A stretch of 64,000 nt of DNA, taken from Vibrio sp. 99-8-1. Lineage in GTDB: Bacteria; Pseudomonadota; Gammaproteobacteria; Enterobacterales; Vibrionaceae. The position numbers and the translations under genes were made by a program. The notes under the pieces are model-generated. The model was given only the letters and a program-made list of their open reading frames with translations. It ran no database searches and was not told the DNA's origin. How positions within the stretch are numbered: position 1 is the first letter of the stretch; every line of letters begins with the position of its first letter. Shown here one piece after another: positions 46,162-55,840 of the stretch. The stretch spans positions 23,996 to 87,995 of the forward strand of contig NZ_VTXE01000019.1 in assembly GCF_013114595.1 (NCBI RefSeq). Direction: 5' to 3'.

Positions 46162-47067
46162 TTAAAATGCGATATATATTTCATGAAGTTGACCGTCACG
46201 ATCAACCGTCAAATTTAATTCCGTTAGCTCATTTATAGATTGCCAAATCTTACTCATTGCAGTGGGATTAGTGAGGTCTTCACCATTTAATTGCGTTGCA
46301 ATATCCCCTTCTTGTAATCCTACAGAGTCAAACAGCGCTCGCTCATTTCCAGGTCGAACACGATAGCCGAGCAAGCGATCATTTCTTTTTACCTGCGATA
46401 ATCGTATGTAACGTAAGATACTTTGAGGATCTTCAACAACTTGCGCTCTAATGTCCGCTAATCGTACTTGGTTGTTTCCTACACCTTGAGAAGAAGTCAC
46501 TGAATCTTGCTGTAACGCTCGTCTGCTGTACTCAATCCCTTCAAGCATTAACGTCTCATCTCTTCCTGAATTATCAATAATAACTCGGTCGATAAACACC
46601 GCTTTCAATTTTGCCTGAGTGCCTTCTATCTGTTCACCAATACCATAAGTAGACTGGCTGCCTCGATTAGCAATAATCGCCAAGCTGTTATTCTTATCTG
46701 ACGTCGCAACGGCACCAACTAATACCAAATTCAATTTGGTTTTTGGTGCATCTTGAACAATAGGCTGTACGATAACAGGTGCGGTCTCAGAATAACGACC
46801 AAAGAGGTTGGCATTAACAAGGTTAGAGATATCGGTAGGTTTTTTGCCTGACAATTGTGTCACTTGAGATTGGTTTGCTTCCCATGAAGCAATGGTTGTG
46901 CTCGGTTGTTGTAGTTGCCAAAAAAGTTGCCCCAACAGCCACGATGAGCATGCAATAAATATTAGCGTTACAACAACACTAATAACAGATTGTGATTGTG
47001 TCCATAACAATGGTAACTTCCCGAAAAAGCGCATTTGCTTTTTATTCAGGCTCACAGTCGAGAGCAT
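46162..47067 (-). CDS. gspC: Type II secretion system protein C
   Basis: Bitopic inner-membrane protein linking platform and secretin, about 301 residues. One membrane helix (VISVVVTLIFIACSSWLLG), a periplasmic homology region (LNLVLVGAVATSDKNNSLAI, GRDETLMLEGIEYSRRA) that binds GspD N0, and a C-terminal PDZ domain (YRVRPGNERALFDSVGLQEG, LTVDRDG). The ATG at 47067 has GAGG six bases upstream; ATG 47079 and TTG 47094 are alternatives. It is the first gene of gspC-N, so the operon promoter should lie within 47068-47304. Confidence 0.93.
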   Translation of the reverse strand: MLSTVSLNKKQMRFFGKLPLLWTQSQSVISVVVTLIFIACSSWLLGQLFWQLQQPSTTIASWEANQSQVTQLSGKKPTDISNLVNANLFGRYSETAPVIVQPIVQDAPKTKLNLVLVGAVATSDKNNSLAIIANRGSQSTYGIGEQIEGTQAKLKAVFIDRVIIDNSGRDETLMLEGIEYSRRALQQDSVTSSQGVGNNQVRLADIRAQVVEDPQSILRYIRLSQVKRNDRLLGYRVRPGNERALFDSVGLQEGDIATQLNGEDLTNPTAMSKIWQSINELTELNLTVDRDGQLHEIYIAF

Positions 47068-47316
47068 CCATAACCTCATACTAGTCAAAGACAAAAAAAA
47101 GAGTAGCGGAGAAGAATAGCATATCTTGATGATTATCTACGTAAGATAACTGCTACATTTTATTCTCGGCACTTGAAAAAATAGAGTCATATCACCATTT
47201 CTACACAAAATAGCAACAGGGTTTAGCGACTTATTTTACGGCATGTACCGAATTTACTTGGCTATAAGACCAGTATCATCCTGTAGCGTTCATTATTTTT
47301 AGGGTTGGGTATAAAA

Positions 47317-47706
47317 GTGAAATCAAATTCAGACACTGTTCGGCTAGATAAATGGCTTTGGGCAGCACGATTCTACAAAACACGCTCTATTGCTCGTAAC
47401 ATGGTTGACGGTGGCAAAGTACACTACAATGGACAGAGATCTAAACCCAGTAAACTCGTTGAACTGGGAGCAGTCATCACATTGAAACAAGGCCATGACG
47501 ATAAGACGGTCATTATTGAAAAAGTTTCCGATCAACGTCGTGGAGCACCTGAAGCACAACTGCTTTATAGAGAGACAGAAGAGAGCATCGCGAAACGTGA
47601 AGAGAATCACGAGCAACGAAAACTAAATGCTTTCCATAGTCCAAGCCCGGATCGCCGACCGGATAAAAAACAGCGCCGTAATATTATTAAATTTAAACAT
47701 CAATAA
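47317..47706 (+). CDS. hslR: Heat shock protein 15 (ribosome-associated, S4 domain)
   Basis: Hsp15 binds free 50S subunits carrying a stalled nascent chain. About 129 residues with the S4 RNA-binding motif [20 protein letters not shown] near the start and a basic tail ([17 protein letters not shown]). The GTG at 47317 is chosen over a TTG at 47305, which is directly abutted by AGGG; the start codon is non-ATG either way. It lies 16 bases before hslO and is divergent from gspC. Confidence 0.92.
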   Translation: MKSNSDTVRLDKWLWAARFYKTRSIARNMVDGGKVHYNGQRSKPSKLVELGAVITLKQGHDDKTVIIEKVSDQRRGAPEAQLLYRETEESIAKREENHEQRKLNAFHSPSPDRRPDKKQRRNIIKFKHQ

Positions 47707-47722
47707 GCTGGAGTTTCCTGAA

Positions 47723-48598
47723 ATGGCAAACAATGTATTAAACCGCTACCTATTTGAAGATCTTTCTGTTCGTGGCGAGTTGGTTCAACTAGATGAGACA
47801 TACCAACAGATAATTTCCAGCAAGGAGTACCCTACTGCGGTTCAAAACTTGTTGGGTGAACTATTAGTTGCAACAACGCTGCTAACCGCAACCTTAAAGT
47901 TTGAAGGATCCATCACCTTACAATTACAAGGTGACGGCCCTGTTTCACTAGCGGTTATCAACGGCGATCACGATCAGAAGGTTCGCGGTGTCGCTCGCTG
48001 GGAAGGAGATATCGCCAACGATGCGAGTTTGCATGACTTGATGGGCAAAGGACACTTGGTGATTACCATTTCACCCAAGCAAGGAGAGCGCTATCAAGGT
48101 ATCGTTGGTCTTGAAGGGGAAACCTTGGCTCACTGCCTTGAAGAGTACTTTGTTCGCTCTGAGCAGCTTAAAACACGACTTTGGTTCCGTTTAGGTCAAC
48201 ATGAAGGAAAAGCCCATGCTGCAGGTATGTTGCTACAGGTTATGCCGGATGGTACTGGTTCTGACAATGATTTCGAACATTTAGAGCAGTTGACTGACAC
48301 AGTGAAAGATGAAGAGCTGTTTTCACTTCAGGCCAATGAGTTACTTTATCGCTTGTACAATCAAGAGACGGTTAAACTGTTTGATGCTCAACCTGTTGAA
48401 TTTCATTGTGGTTGTTCACGCGAAAGAAGCGCCTCTGCCATCATTACGGTGGCAAAAGAAGAGGTTTACGACATGTTAACAACTGAAGGAACAATTTCTT
48501 TACATTGTGATTACTGCGGCACGAGTTATTCGTTCGACGAAAGTGATGTTACCGCTCTATATACACAAGCAGAAGCAGAGAACAAAACCGTTCACTAA
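47723..48598 (+). CDS. hslO: Hsp33 redox-regulated chaperone
   Basis: Holdase activated by oxidation and unfolding. 291 residues, near the E. coli length. N-terminal domain starts [20 protein letters not shown]; the C-terminal zinc redox switch is [10 protein letters not shown] with [10 protein letters not shown] (CxC and CxxC, near residues 232-266). The ATG at 47723 with GGAG nine bases upstream was chosen; the frame extends back to 47627 inside hslR. The hslR-hslO pair followed by pckA is a familiar order. Confidence 0.95.
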   Translation: MANNVLNRYLFEDLSVRGELVQLDETYQQIISSKEYPTAVQNLLGELLVATTLLTATLKFEGSITLQLQGDGPVSLAVINGDHDQKVRGVARWEGDIANDASLHDLMGKGHLVITISPKQGERYQGIVGLEGETLAHCLEEYFVRSEQLKTRLWFRLGQHEGKAHAAGMLLQVMPDGTGSDNDFEHLEQLTDTVKDEELFSLQANELLYRLYNQETVKLFDAQPVEFHCGCSRERSASAIITVAKEEVYDMLTTEGTISLHCDYCGTSYSFDESDVTALYTQAEAENKTVH

Positions 48599-48635
48599 CA
48601 TGCATATATGCAAACATTATTTTAATATTTAGATC

Positions 48636-48659
48636 AAGCCGGCAAAAACCGGCTTTTTT
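48636..48659 (+). terminator. Terminator after hslO
   Basis: Stem AAGCCGG (48636-48642) with CCGGCTT (48649-48655), loop CAAAAA, and a U-run. It lies 37 bases after hslO. Confidence 0.9.
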
Positions 48660-48743
48660 GTTACATAAAACCATATAAATCACCCAGTTAATCGACTCTC
48701 CACACATTTCTTACTTTCTTTTCTGTACAATATTTTGATCTAG

Positions 48744-48757
48744 CGCAAAGCTTTGCG
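48744..48757. promoter_or_regulatory. 14-bp perfect palindrome upstream of pckA
   Basis: CGCAAAGCTTTGCG is a perfect dyad 172 bases before the pckA start. It equals the PurR core CGCAAACGTTTGCG with the central CG swapped to GC, so it may bind a LacI-family regulator other than PurR. The rest of 48660-48929 shows only an SD (AAGGAG) and AT-rich sequence, with no promoter I can place. Confidence 0.4.
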
Positions 48758-48929
48758 TCCGCAACAACTGAAGCGTACTAAAGTGTGACGAACGAGCATA
48801 ATCGATGTATTTTTCGTCAATTATTTTTGACTTATCTCCCTGTTTTCTCGCTTTCACGTTGATAGCATGGTGAACAGATTAAAAAAAAGAATTTACAAAT
48901 TCCCTACAATTATCCAATAAGGAGCACCT

Positions 48930-50558
48930 ATGACCGTAATGGAACATACTAAGGCTGCACAACTAGACCTAACTAAATACGGACTAACAAACGTAAAAGA
49001 GATTGTTCGCAATCCAAGTTACGAAATGTTATTCGCCGAGGAAACTCGTTCTGATTTAGAAGGGTATGAAAGAGGCGTAGTAACTGAGCTTGGCGCTGTT
49101 GCTGTTGATACTGGTATTTTCACCGGTCGTTCACCTAAAGATAAGTTCATCGTAAAAGATGCAACAACTGAAGAAAACATGTGGTGGACATCCGATCAAG
49201 TTAAAAATGATAACAAAGCTATCTCTACAGAGGTGTGGAACGAGCTTAAAGAACTAACAACAACACAGCTATCCGGCAAACGACTATTTGTTCTCGACTG
49301 CTATTGTGGCGCAAACGAAGATACACGTCTTTCTATCCGCTTTGTTACTGAAGTAGCTTGGCAGTGTCACTTCGTTAAAAATATGTTCATTCGACCAACA
49401 GAAGAAGAACTCGCAACGTTTGAACCTGACTTTGTCGTTATGAACGGCGCAAAAACAACAAACACTAACTGGGAAAAACAAGGCTTAAACTCAGAAAACT
49501 ACACCGTATTTAACTTGACTGAAAAAATGCAGTTAATTGGTGGTACTTGGTATGGCGGCGAAATGAAGAAAGGTATGTTCGCCATGATGAACTACTTCTT
49601 ACCTCTAAAAGGCATTGCATCAATGCACTGTTCTGCCAATGTGGGTGAAGAAGGCGATACCGCTATTTTCTTCGGTCTATCTGGTACAGGTAAAACCACA
49701 CTATCAACCGATCCAAAACGCCAGCTAATTGGTGATGATGAGCACGGTTGGGATGATGATGGGGTATTCAACTACGAAGGTGGCTGCTACGCGAAAACCA
49801 TCAACCTATCTAAAGAAGCTGAGCCGGATATCTACAATGCTATCCGCCGCGATGCACTACTAGAAAACGTCACTGTACGTAACGACGGTTCTATCGATTT
49901 TGATGATGGTTCTAAAACCGAGAATACTCGTGTTTCTTACCCTATCTACCATATCGACAACATTGTTAAACCTGTATCTAAAGCAGGACACGCACAGAAA
50001 GTTATCTTCTTAACAGCTGATGCATTTGGTGTGTTACCTCCGGTTGCTAAGTTGACTCCAGAGCAAACTAAGTACCACTTCTTATCAGGCTTTACCGCCA
50101 AATTAGCAGGTACTGAGCGAGGCATTACAGAGCCAACGCCAACCTTCTCTTCTTGCTTCGGTGCAGCGTTCTTAACACTACACCCAACTAAGTATGCAGA
50201 AGTATTGGTTAAGCGTATGGAAGCAGCAGGAGCAGAAGCTTACCTAGTGAACACTGGCTGGAACGGTACAGGTAAACGTATTTCTATCCAAGATACACGC
50301 GGTATTATTGATGCCATCTTAGATGGCTCAATCGAGAAAACAGATACTAAGCAAATTCCAGTATTCAACTTAGAAGTTCCAATGGCACTTCCTGGTGTTG
50401 ACCCTGCGATTTTAGACCCACGTGATACTTATGTGGATCCACTACAATGGGAAAGCAAAGCTGAAGACTTGGCGCAGCGCTTTATCAAGAACTTTGAGAA
50501 GTATACTGATAACGCAGACGGTGCAGCATTAGTTTCTGCAGGACCTCAGTTAGACTAA
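48930..50558 (+). CDS. pckA: Phosphoenolpyruvate carboxykinase (ATP)
   Basis: Gluconeogenic enzyme converting oxaloacetate and ATP to phosphoenolpyruvate. 542 residues with the substrate region [15 protein letters not shown], the metal-site segment [19 protein letters not shown], the P-loop [11 protein letters not shown] near residue 249 and [20 protein letters not shown] (kinase-2). A TAAGGAG SD precedes the ATG. Single gene with its own terminator. Confidence 0.98.
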   Translation: MTVMEHTKAAQLDLTKYGLTNVKEIVRNPSYEMLFAEETRSDLEGYERGVVTELGAVAVDTGIFTGRSPKDKFIVKDATTEENMWWTSDQVKNDNKAISTEVWNELKELTTTQLSGKRLFVLDCYCGANEDTRLSIRFVTEVAWQCHFVKNMFIRPTEEELATFEPDFVVMNGAKTTNTNWEKQGLNSENYTVFNLTEKMQLIGGTWYGGEMKKGMFAMMNYFLPLKGIASMHCSANVGEEGDTAIFFGLSGTGKTTLSTDPKRQLIGDDEHGWDDDGVFNYEGGCYAKTINLSKEAEPDIYNAIRRDALLENVTVRNDGSIDFDDGSKTENTRVSYPIYHIDNIVKPVSKAGHAQKVIFLTADAFGVLPPVAKLTPEQTKYHFLSGFTAKLAGTERGITEPTPTFSSCFGAAFLTLHPTKYAEVLVKRMEAAGAEAYLVNTGWNGTGKRISIQDTRGIIDAILDGSIEKTDTKQIPVFNLEVPMALPGVDPAILDPRDTYVDPLQWESKAEDLAQRFIKNFEKYTDNADGAALVSAGPQLD

Positions 50559-50576
50559 ATGACATAAAACTATGAT

Positions 50577-50602
50577 AAAGCCCCTCAAATGAGGGGCTTT
50601 TT
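50577..50602 (+). terminator. Terminator of pckA
   Basis: Stem AAAGCCCCTC (50577-50586) with GAGGGGCTTT (50591-50600), loop AAAT, then U residues. Confidence 0.93.
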
Positions 50603-50712
50603 AATTGAATCAAATACTTTTTTACGGCAATCTCGTAACTCATATCGTTTAATATGGCCTTGCGTACTGCTTCAACGCTCTAGCTGCGCTTAAAAATGAG
50701 TAGAAGATATTG

Positions 50713-52602
50713 ATGAGAAAAGCGTTATTTTTGACCATCACCACCCTTTTGTTGCTGTTATTAGCCGCTCTAGCAGGGCTCTATTGGGCAATGCAAAATC
50801 AATATGGGGTCAATATCGTCAACCAACTATTTGCGCGATATTCTAAGACACCAGTATCCATCAGTTCTATTCGTTATCATTACCCCAATCAGTTGTCGGT
50901 TACCGATGTTGAGTTACATCCCGAACAGCAACACCCCATCAATATAGATAACATCGATATTTGGTTAGATCTTTCCTCTCTATTATCTGAGCAGCAACAA
51001 CTAGAAAGCGTTCTCATTAATGGGCTCTCTTTGCAAGATGGCTTACCTGACTTGCCCTGGCCAAATACTATAAAAGTAAAGCAGCTATCCATTTCTAACC
51101 TAGACTTTTCAGACGATAGCTTCATCGCCAGAGACGCCAGCATACAGATAAAGAACCCTCAGTTTGTCGCGCAGGGTCCCATTCCATTTGGCACCATTCA
51201 ATTCTCGGCAGAGCAAATTTATTGGCAAGGTGAAGCATTTGACAGCGTCTTGCTTGACGCTGACTACAAACAACAAAACAGCACTATCTATGGCTTATCC
51301 TTCCGTTGGCGAGACGGTGAGTTCTCTGGCCAAGCAGAACAGTATCCTCACGGTTGGTCATTAATAAACGTAACGATAAACCAACTTCGCCTAGCAGCAT
51401 CGCCATTAAACACTCTTGAACAAAACAAATGGCAAGCCATTACCAAGCATATCAGTCATATCAATAGCTTGGATCTGCTTGATAGCAGCATTAGCCTTAA
51501 CAATATTCAGTTAACCAATGCCAACCTGTCGATTGAAAATCTAACGTTTCCATTTAATTTATGGCAGCAAAGCGAAGGATATATTTCATTAAATGCAGAA
51601 AGTATTGGCTATTTAAATCAACAATGGCTTGATCCTGTCTTCCAGCTCTACTTGCATAACAACAGCGTGCAATTAGTCGAAGGCAGTGTTGAATTCCAAC
51701 AAGGTTTACTTCAAGCAAGTGGCTTATTTCAACCAAACAATTGGCAACTCTCTCATTTGTCCCTTTCTGGCATTAAATGGATAAGTGAACAATTGGATGA
51801 CTTCGACCTAATAAGCAACAACATTAGTAATATCAAAAATTTATCGGTCAAAAAACTAGCAATCAAGCACGCTCAGATCATTCAGCTTGCCCAGAAACCT
51901 AATTGGCAATTGACAGGATTAGAGGTAAAAGGTGACAACCTTCAATTAGTAAAAGATGGAGAAATAGCACTTTGGAATGGAAAACTGGATATAAAGGCCA
52001 ATAATGCAAGTTATGACCAACTGTATTCAAGCCTGCCAGTCATGAGCATGACAAGTGATAAGGGAATATGGCAGTTAAATGATCTATTTATTCCTCTTCG
52101 AGATGGTTTACTTGAGGCCAAAGGGCATTATCAACTGGATAAAGTCAGTCGCCCATGGAAAATTGAATCAACAGGGTATGGTGTACCAACCAACGTCTAT
52201 CAATACTGGACTGACTTACCATTTAAACTTGAAGGTACCGTGGATTATCAGCTTACCGCTAATGGCCTTGCAGGTGACCCGCTAAACTTTCAACATAGCT
52301 TAACAGGGCAACTTTCTGCTTCACTTCGAGACGCTATATTAGTTCACCAGACCGGGGAGTCTGATATCGTCAGCCAACCTATCGATGTTACTGAACTCAA
52401 GATTATTGCTGACAGAGGTAGGGTGAAAATTGCAAACCAACAGATAAAAGGCGTAGGTGTCGCTGGTTTCCTTTCCGGACAATATGATTTGGTAGATAAA
52501 CGCAATAATCACTTACAGTTAGAGTTATCTGAAAAGTGTACCCGTACTCACTATGATTTGCTAAACAACAGCACCGACACTCTCACCACCTGTGAGCAAT
52601 AA
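50713..52602 (+). CDS. AsmA-like family envelope protein
   Basis: A 629-residue protein with an N-terminal signal-anchor helix (LFLTITTLLLLLLAALAGLY) and a long beta-rich periplasmic region. AsmA-type features are the start (VSISSIRYHYPNQLSVTDVE) and repeated short segments (VLINGLSL, LSISNLDF) that suggest a lipid-groove repeat-beta-groove fold, and a C-terminal region (LRDAILVHQTGESDIVSQPI) like the AsmA_2 domain. Such proteins are implicated in phospholipid transport to the outer membrane. The start is ATG 50713 (TTG 50710 is in frame). It stands alone after pckA. The exact subfamily is uncertain. Confidence 0.8.
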   Translation: MRKALFLTITTLLLLLLAALAGLYWAMQNQYGVNIVNQLFARYSKTPVSISSIRYHYPNQLSVTDVELHPEQQHPINIDNIDIWLDLSSLLSEQQQLESVLINGLSLQDGLPDLPWPNTIKVKQLSISNLDFSDDSFIARDASIQIKNPQFVAQGPIPFGTIQFSAEQIYWQGEAFDSVLLDADYKQQNSTIYGLSFRWRDGEFSGQAEQYPHGWSLINVTINQLRLAASPLNTLEQNKWQAITKHISHINSLDLLDSSISLNNIQLTNANLSIENLTFPFNLWQQSEGYISLNAESIGYLNQQWLDPVFQLYLHNNSVQLVEGSVEFQQGLLQASGLFQPNNWQLSHLSLSGIKWISEQLDDFDLISNNISNIKNLSVKKLAIKHAQIIQLAQKPNWQLTGLEVKGDNLQLVKDGEIALWNGKLDIKANNASYDQLYSSLPVMSMTSDKGIWQLNDLFIPLRDGLLEAKGHYQLDKVSRPWKIESTGYGVPTNVYQYWTDLPFKLEGTVDYQLTANGLAGDPLNFQHSLTGQLSASLRDAILVHQTGESDIVSQPIDVTELKIIADRGRVKIANQQIKGVGVAGFLSGQYDLVDKRNNHLQLELSEKCTRTHYDLLNNSTDTLTTCEQ

Positions 52603-52739
52603 CAGATGGCTTGGTTTGAAAAACTCGGTTGACCTTCGGCCTCGGTTTTAACGGCCGTTTATTGTCACTTGATAGTGGGACAAAAAACGTTAACTGAGGG
52701 AACGCCTCTATCAAGATTTCTCTTTAAAAATCAACTACT

Positions 52740-53642
52740 CTACTGCGTTTTTGGTAATAGAACATAGGTACCTATAAACTCCACCGCCGCAATGTCGCCA
52801 CTGTAGATGGTTACGTTAATAATAACCCGTGCTTTTCTGCCGTTCTTAAGCCTATCCAAGTCTCCACTGATTCCATCAAGAGAGGTGGTAGCTATTGGTG
52901 TCTCTTCAACGGGAAAGCGATATCTAATCTTACTGTCTGCCAAAACAATATCGGCATTTAGGTTGCGCTCACGCATCAGTAACCAAGTCATTCCCCAGCC
53001 TGTTAAGGTAGCCAAAGTGAAAGCGGAACCTGCGAACATGGAGTTACGCGGATTCAGGTTAGGGTTTAGTTGTGCACTACACTCAAACTGATAGCCAGTG
53101 TATTGATTAATTTTAATGCCCATTTTATCGCTAATGGGGATCTGCTGTTCCCAACGTTCTTGCAGCTCCGCGCACCATTGAGGTTTTCGTAAAATATTCT
53201 CCAGAGGATCAAGCTGCTTAACCATCTGCTGGTGACGGTTTTTGCCCACTTGATCACTGAGTTCACCTTTGCTTTCAAACTCATTCTTAGTGTAAAAAGC
53301 GATGGCTTCTTCGCGAGCATTACAAACCAGCCTTTTCACCCCTTCCTGACGCGCAAAAGATTCTAACGCCACCAAAATGAGTGAACCAAGCCCTTTATTT
53401 CGACGATTCGGCTTTACCGCCATATAACGAATCTGCGCTTCATTGTCTGGCGTAATATATAACCGCCCGACAGCCATTGGTCGCCCTCGGCCATCAACAA
53501 TCATTCTATGGTGACTCATTTCGTCATACTCATCACGCTCAGATCCTTCAGGTAACCTAAGTGGCTCACGCAGCATTTGCCAGCGAAAGTGATAATACTT
53601 GGCTATCTGATTATCCGTTTTTGGCGTGATTAGTTTAAACAT
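52740..53642 (-). CDS. yiiD: GNAT acetyltransferase / hotdog thioesterase fusion (YiiD family)
   Basis: A 300-residue two-domain protein. The N-terminal GNAT domain (about 1-145) has MAVKPNRRNKGLGSLILVAL for acetyl-CoA binding; the C-terminal hotdog domain (about 150-300) resembles thioesterase/FabZ-like folds (NPRNSMFAGSAFTLATLTGW). The MFKLITPKTDNQIAKYYHFR start is that of E. coli YiiD, named FabY in some work and linked to fatty-acid initiation; the role here is inferred. It lies 70 bases downstream of dtd on the same strand, a frequent pairing. Confidence 0.88.
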   Translation of the reverse strand: MFKLITPKTDNQIAKYYHFRWQMLREPLRLPEGSERDEYDEMSHHRMIVDGRGRPMAVGRLYITPDNEAQIRYMAVKPNRRNKGLGSLILVALESFARQEGVKRLVCNAREEAIAFYTKNEFESKGELSDQVGKNRHQQMVKQLDPLENILRKPQWCAELQERWEQQIPISDKMGIKINQYTGYQFECSAQLNPNLNPRNSMFAGSAFTLATLTGWGMTWLLMRERNLNADIVLADSKIRYRFPVEETPIATTSLDGISGDLDRLKNGRKARVIINVTIYSGDIAAVEFIGTYVLLPKTQ

Positions 53643-53713
53643 AATATTCCTTATTAAGGTGATTCAATCGTCGTCGACAACAACAGTGTCTACGTCATCC
53701 TTTTGCTCATTCT

Positions 53714-54148
53714 TTATACTTGTAACCAGAAAGTAACAGGGCCATCATTCACCAGCGACACTTTCATGTCCTGCGCAAATCGGCCTCTTTCGGTTGGCAG
53801 TACCGATGCACACTGATCAGAAAAATAATCGTATAAACGCTCCGCATCACTTGGGTGTGCACCACGAGAAAAGCCCGCTCTCGTGCCCTTCTTAGTATCT
53901 GCAGGAAGAGTAAATTGAGAAACTACGAGTACGCTACCACCAACTTGTTTCACATTTAGGTTCATCTTGCCATCATCATCAGAAAAAACGCGATATGTGG
54001 TTACTCGCTCCATTAAGCGCTTCGCTTTGGCCTCATCATCGTCTTTTTCTACACCAAGTAATACCAATAGTCCTTGGCCAATTTCTCCAACAATCTCACC
54101 ATCGACTTTAACAGACGACTCACTTACTCTCTGAATCAACGCTATCAC
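53714..54148 (-). CDS. dtd: D-aminoacyl-tRNA deacylase
   Basis: Hydrolyses D-aminoacyl-tRNAs. The GTG at 54148, preceded by GGAAGGGAAGA, gives [20 protein letters not shown] and 144 residues, the normal Dtd length. The signature motifs are [16 protein letters not shown] (SQxT motif) and [12 protein letters not shown] at the C-terminus (cis-Gly-Pro motif). The longer frame to 54223 lies wholly in yihY. The true start still overlaps the end of yihY by 29 bases. Confidence 0.95.
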   Translation of the reverse strand: MIALIQRVSESSVKVDGEIVGEIGQGLLVLLGVEKDDDEAKAKRLMERVTTYRVFSDDDGKMNLNVKQVGGSVLVVSQFTLPADTKKGTRAGFSRGAHPSDAERLYDYFSDQCASVLPTERGRFAQDMKVSLVNDGPVTFWLQV

Positions 54149-55034
54149 TCTCTTCCCTTCCTTCAATGCTTTCTTCAATGCTAGACGAGTGTACCATCTC
54201 TTGTGACAGACTCCACTGCTCACGCTCCCCTAAAGAAGCGGTAACTTCTGCACCAATAAGAACGATCAACCAGCACAAATAGACCCAGACAAACAGAATA
54301 GGGATAGCCGCTAATGCGCCATAAATCAGCTGATAGGAAGGAAACTGAGTGATATAAGCTGCAAACGCTTTTTTGCTGAGTTCAAACAACAACGCGGCAA
54401 TTAGAGCCCCAACTGCCGCATTAACAGGAGCAACTTTTTTATTCGGCACCAACATATACAATCCCATAAAAGCAAAGAAGGAGAGAATAAGAGGAAGCCA
54501 GCGTAACAACAGATCGTAAATGCCTGAGAGGGCAGTACTATCTAAAAAACGCAATGAAGTAACGTATGAAGTGGCGGCAATACTCGCGCCAACCAGTATC
54601 GGCCCTAAAGTTAATACCATCCAGTACATAGAGAATGAAAATACAGCTCGACGTTTTTGCTCTATTCGCCAGATATAATTCAAGTTTTTATCGATATTAG
54701 AAATCAGCATCAACGCAGCAACAAACAAAAATGCACCACCTACCGCGGTCATCTTTCCGGTGTTCGCCACAAACTCTGCAAGGGCGGTCTTAACCGCTTC
54801 TCCTGCGGCAGGAACGAAATTTGTGATAACAAAATCTTGAATCACATTTCCCGCATCAGCAAAAACGGCAAACGATGATAACACCGATAGCAGTACCGTT
54901 AGCATTGGCACAATTGAGAGCAAAGTAATGTAAGCCAAGTAGCCAGCATTAACATTAATCCGATCATGATTCATCCGTGTTAAAAGATAACGCCCAAAGT
55001 GCACCGCTTGTCTCGTTATCAATTCAATTTTCAA
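54120..55034 (-). CDS. yihY: YihY/BrkB family inner-membrane protein
   Basis: A 304-residue protein with six predicted membrane helices (for example [20 protein letters not shown] near 34-53 and [18 protein letters not shown] near 240-257). [13 protein letters not shown] and [20 protein letters not shown] are the family signatures. The old name ribonuclease BN is a misassignment; function remains unknown. The tail is acidic and serine-rich ([18 protein letters not shown]). The start is TTG at 55034 with a GGAGA SD. Confidence 0.92.
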   Translation of the reverse strand: MKIELITRQAVHFGRYLLTRMNHDRINVNAGYLAYITLLSIVPMLTVLLSVLSSFAVFADAGNVIQDFVITNFVPAAGEAVKTALAEFVANTGKMTAVGGAFLFVAALMLISNIDKNLNYIWRIEQKRRAVFSFSMYWMVLTLGPILVGASIAATSYVTSLRFLDSTALSGIYDLLLRWLPLILSFFAFMGLYMLVPNKKVAPVNAAVGALIAALLFELSKKAFAAYITQFPSYQLIYGALAAIPILFVWVYLCWLIVLIGAEVTASLGEREQWSLSQEMVHSSSIEESIEGREESDSVDSESK

Positions 55035-55108
55035 CTTGTATCTCCCTGCTAACTAAGCCAATCTATAATATCTAGAGTCCTCATCATATTAATAGAAAGG
55101 AAGCAAAT

Positions 55109-55750
55109 ATGCGCTATTTATTGGGCACTATTATGTCCATATTTATACTAACTGGCTGCCAGTCGACCTACTATTCTGCCATGGAAAAAGTCGGCTACCA
55201 TAAAAGAGATATTATGGTTGATCGCGTTGAAGATGCCAGAAATTCACAACAAGAAGCCCAACAAGAATTTACCAGCGCCTTAGAAGCACTCTCTGCACTG
55301 ACCAATTTTAACGGTGGTGAGTTGGAAACGGTTTATAACACCATTAATGATAAATATGAGAGCAGTGAAAGTGCAGCTCAGGATGTACGTGACCGTATTA
55401 GTGCTATAGAAGATGTATCTTCGGCACTGTTTGAAGAGTGGCAAGAAGAGTTGCAATTATACACCAGTGCTAGCTTACGCCGATCTAGTGAGCAAAAGCT
55501 GCGTGAAACCAAGTCATCCTACAACAAGATGCTAAATGCCATGAAAATGGCTGAGAAAAAGATGACGCCGGTACTCAATACCCTAAGGGACAATACGCTT
55601 TATTTAAAACATAACCTAAATGCCAGCGCCATTGGTTCGTTAAAAGGGGAGTTTTCTAATCTTGAACGAGACATTCAATACGCCATAAAGCAGATGAATT
55701 CAGCCATCAAAGAATCAGATGCTTTTCTTAGTAAGCTAAAACAAAAATAG
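55109..55750 (+). CDS. DUF2959 lipoprotein
   Basis: A 213-residue predicted lipoprotein: signal MRYLLGTIMSIFILTGC with the lipobox LTGC at residues 14-17. The mature part is nearly all helix, with heptad-like stretches (EDARNSQQEAQQEFTSALEA; KMLNAMKMAEKKMTPVL), so coiled-coil. It matches the DUF2959 family (YSAMEKVGYHKRDIMVDRV). Function unknown. AGGAAG SD. It is divergent from yihY and convergent with typA. Confidence 0.87.
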   Translation: MRYLLGTIMSIFILTGCQSTYYSAMEKVGYHKRDIMVDRVEDARNSQQEAQQEFTSALEALSALTNFNGGELETVYNTINDKYESSESAAQDVRDRISAIEDVSSALFEEWQEELQLYTSASLRRSSEQKLRETKSSYNKMLNAMKMAEKKMTPVLNTLRDNTLYLKHNLNASAIGSLKGEFSNLERDIQYAIKQMNSAIKESDAFLSKLKQK

Positions 55751-55771
55751 AGTTACTCACCTATCAAGCAT

Positions 55772-55807
55772 AAAAAAAGGGTGAGAAGTTATCTTCTCAC
55801 CCTTTTT
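55772..55807. terminator. Bidirectional terminator between the DUF2959 gene and typA
   Basis: Perfect stem GGGTGAGAAG (55779-55788) with CTTCTCACCC (55793-55802), loop TTAT, flanked by seven A residues on the left and a T-run on the right, so it works in both directions. Confidence 0.93.
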
Positions 55808-55840
55808 ATTTAGCTATTCATGCTCGCCAATAAGCGGTAC

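Noticed and set aside
48784..48801. CRP site upstream of pckA (TGTGA half-site)
   Set aside because: Only the left half fits; the right half lacks TCACA.
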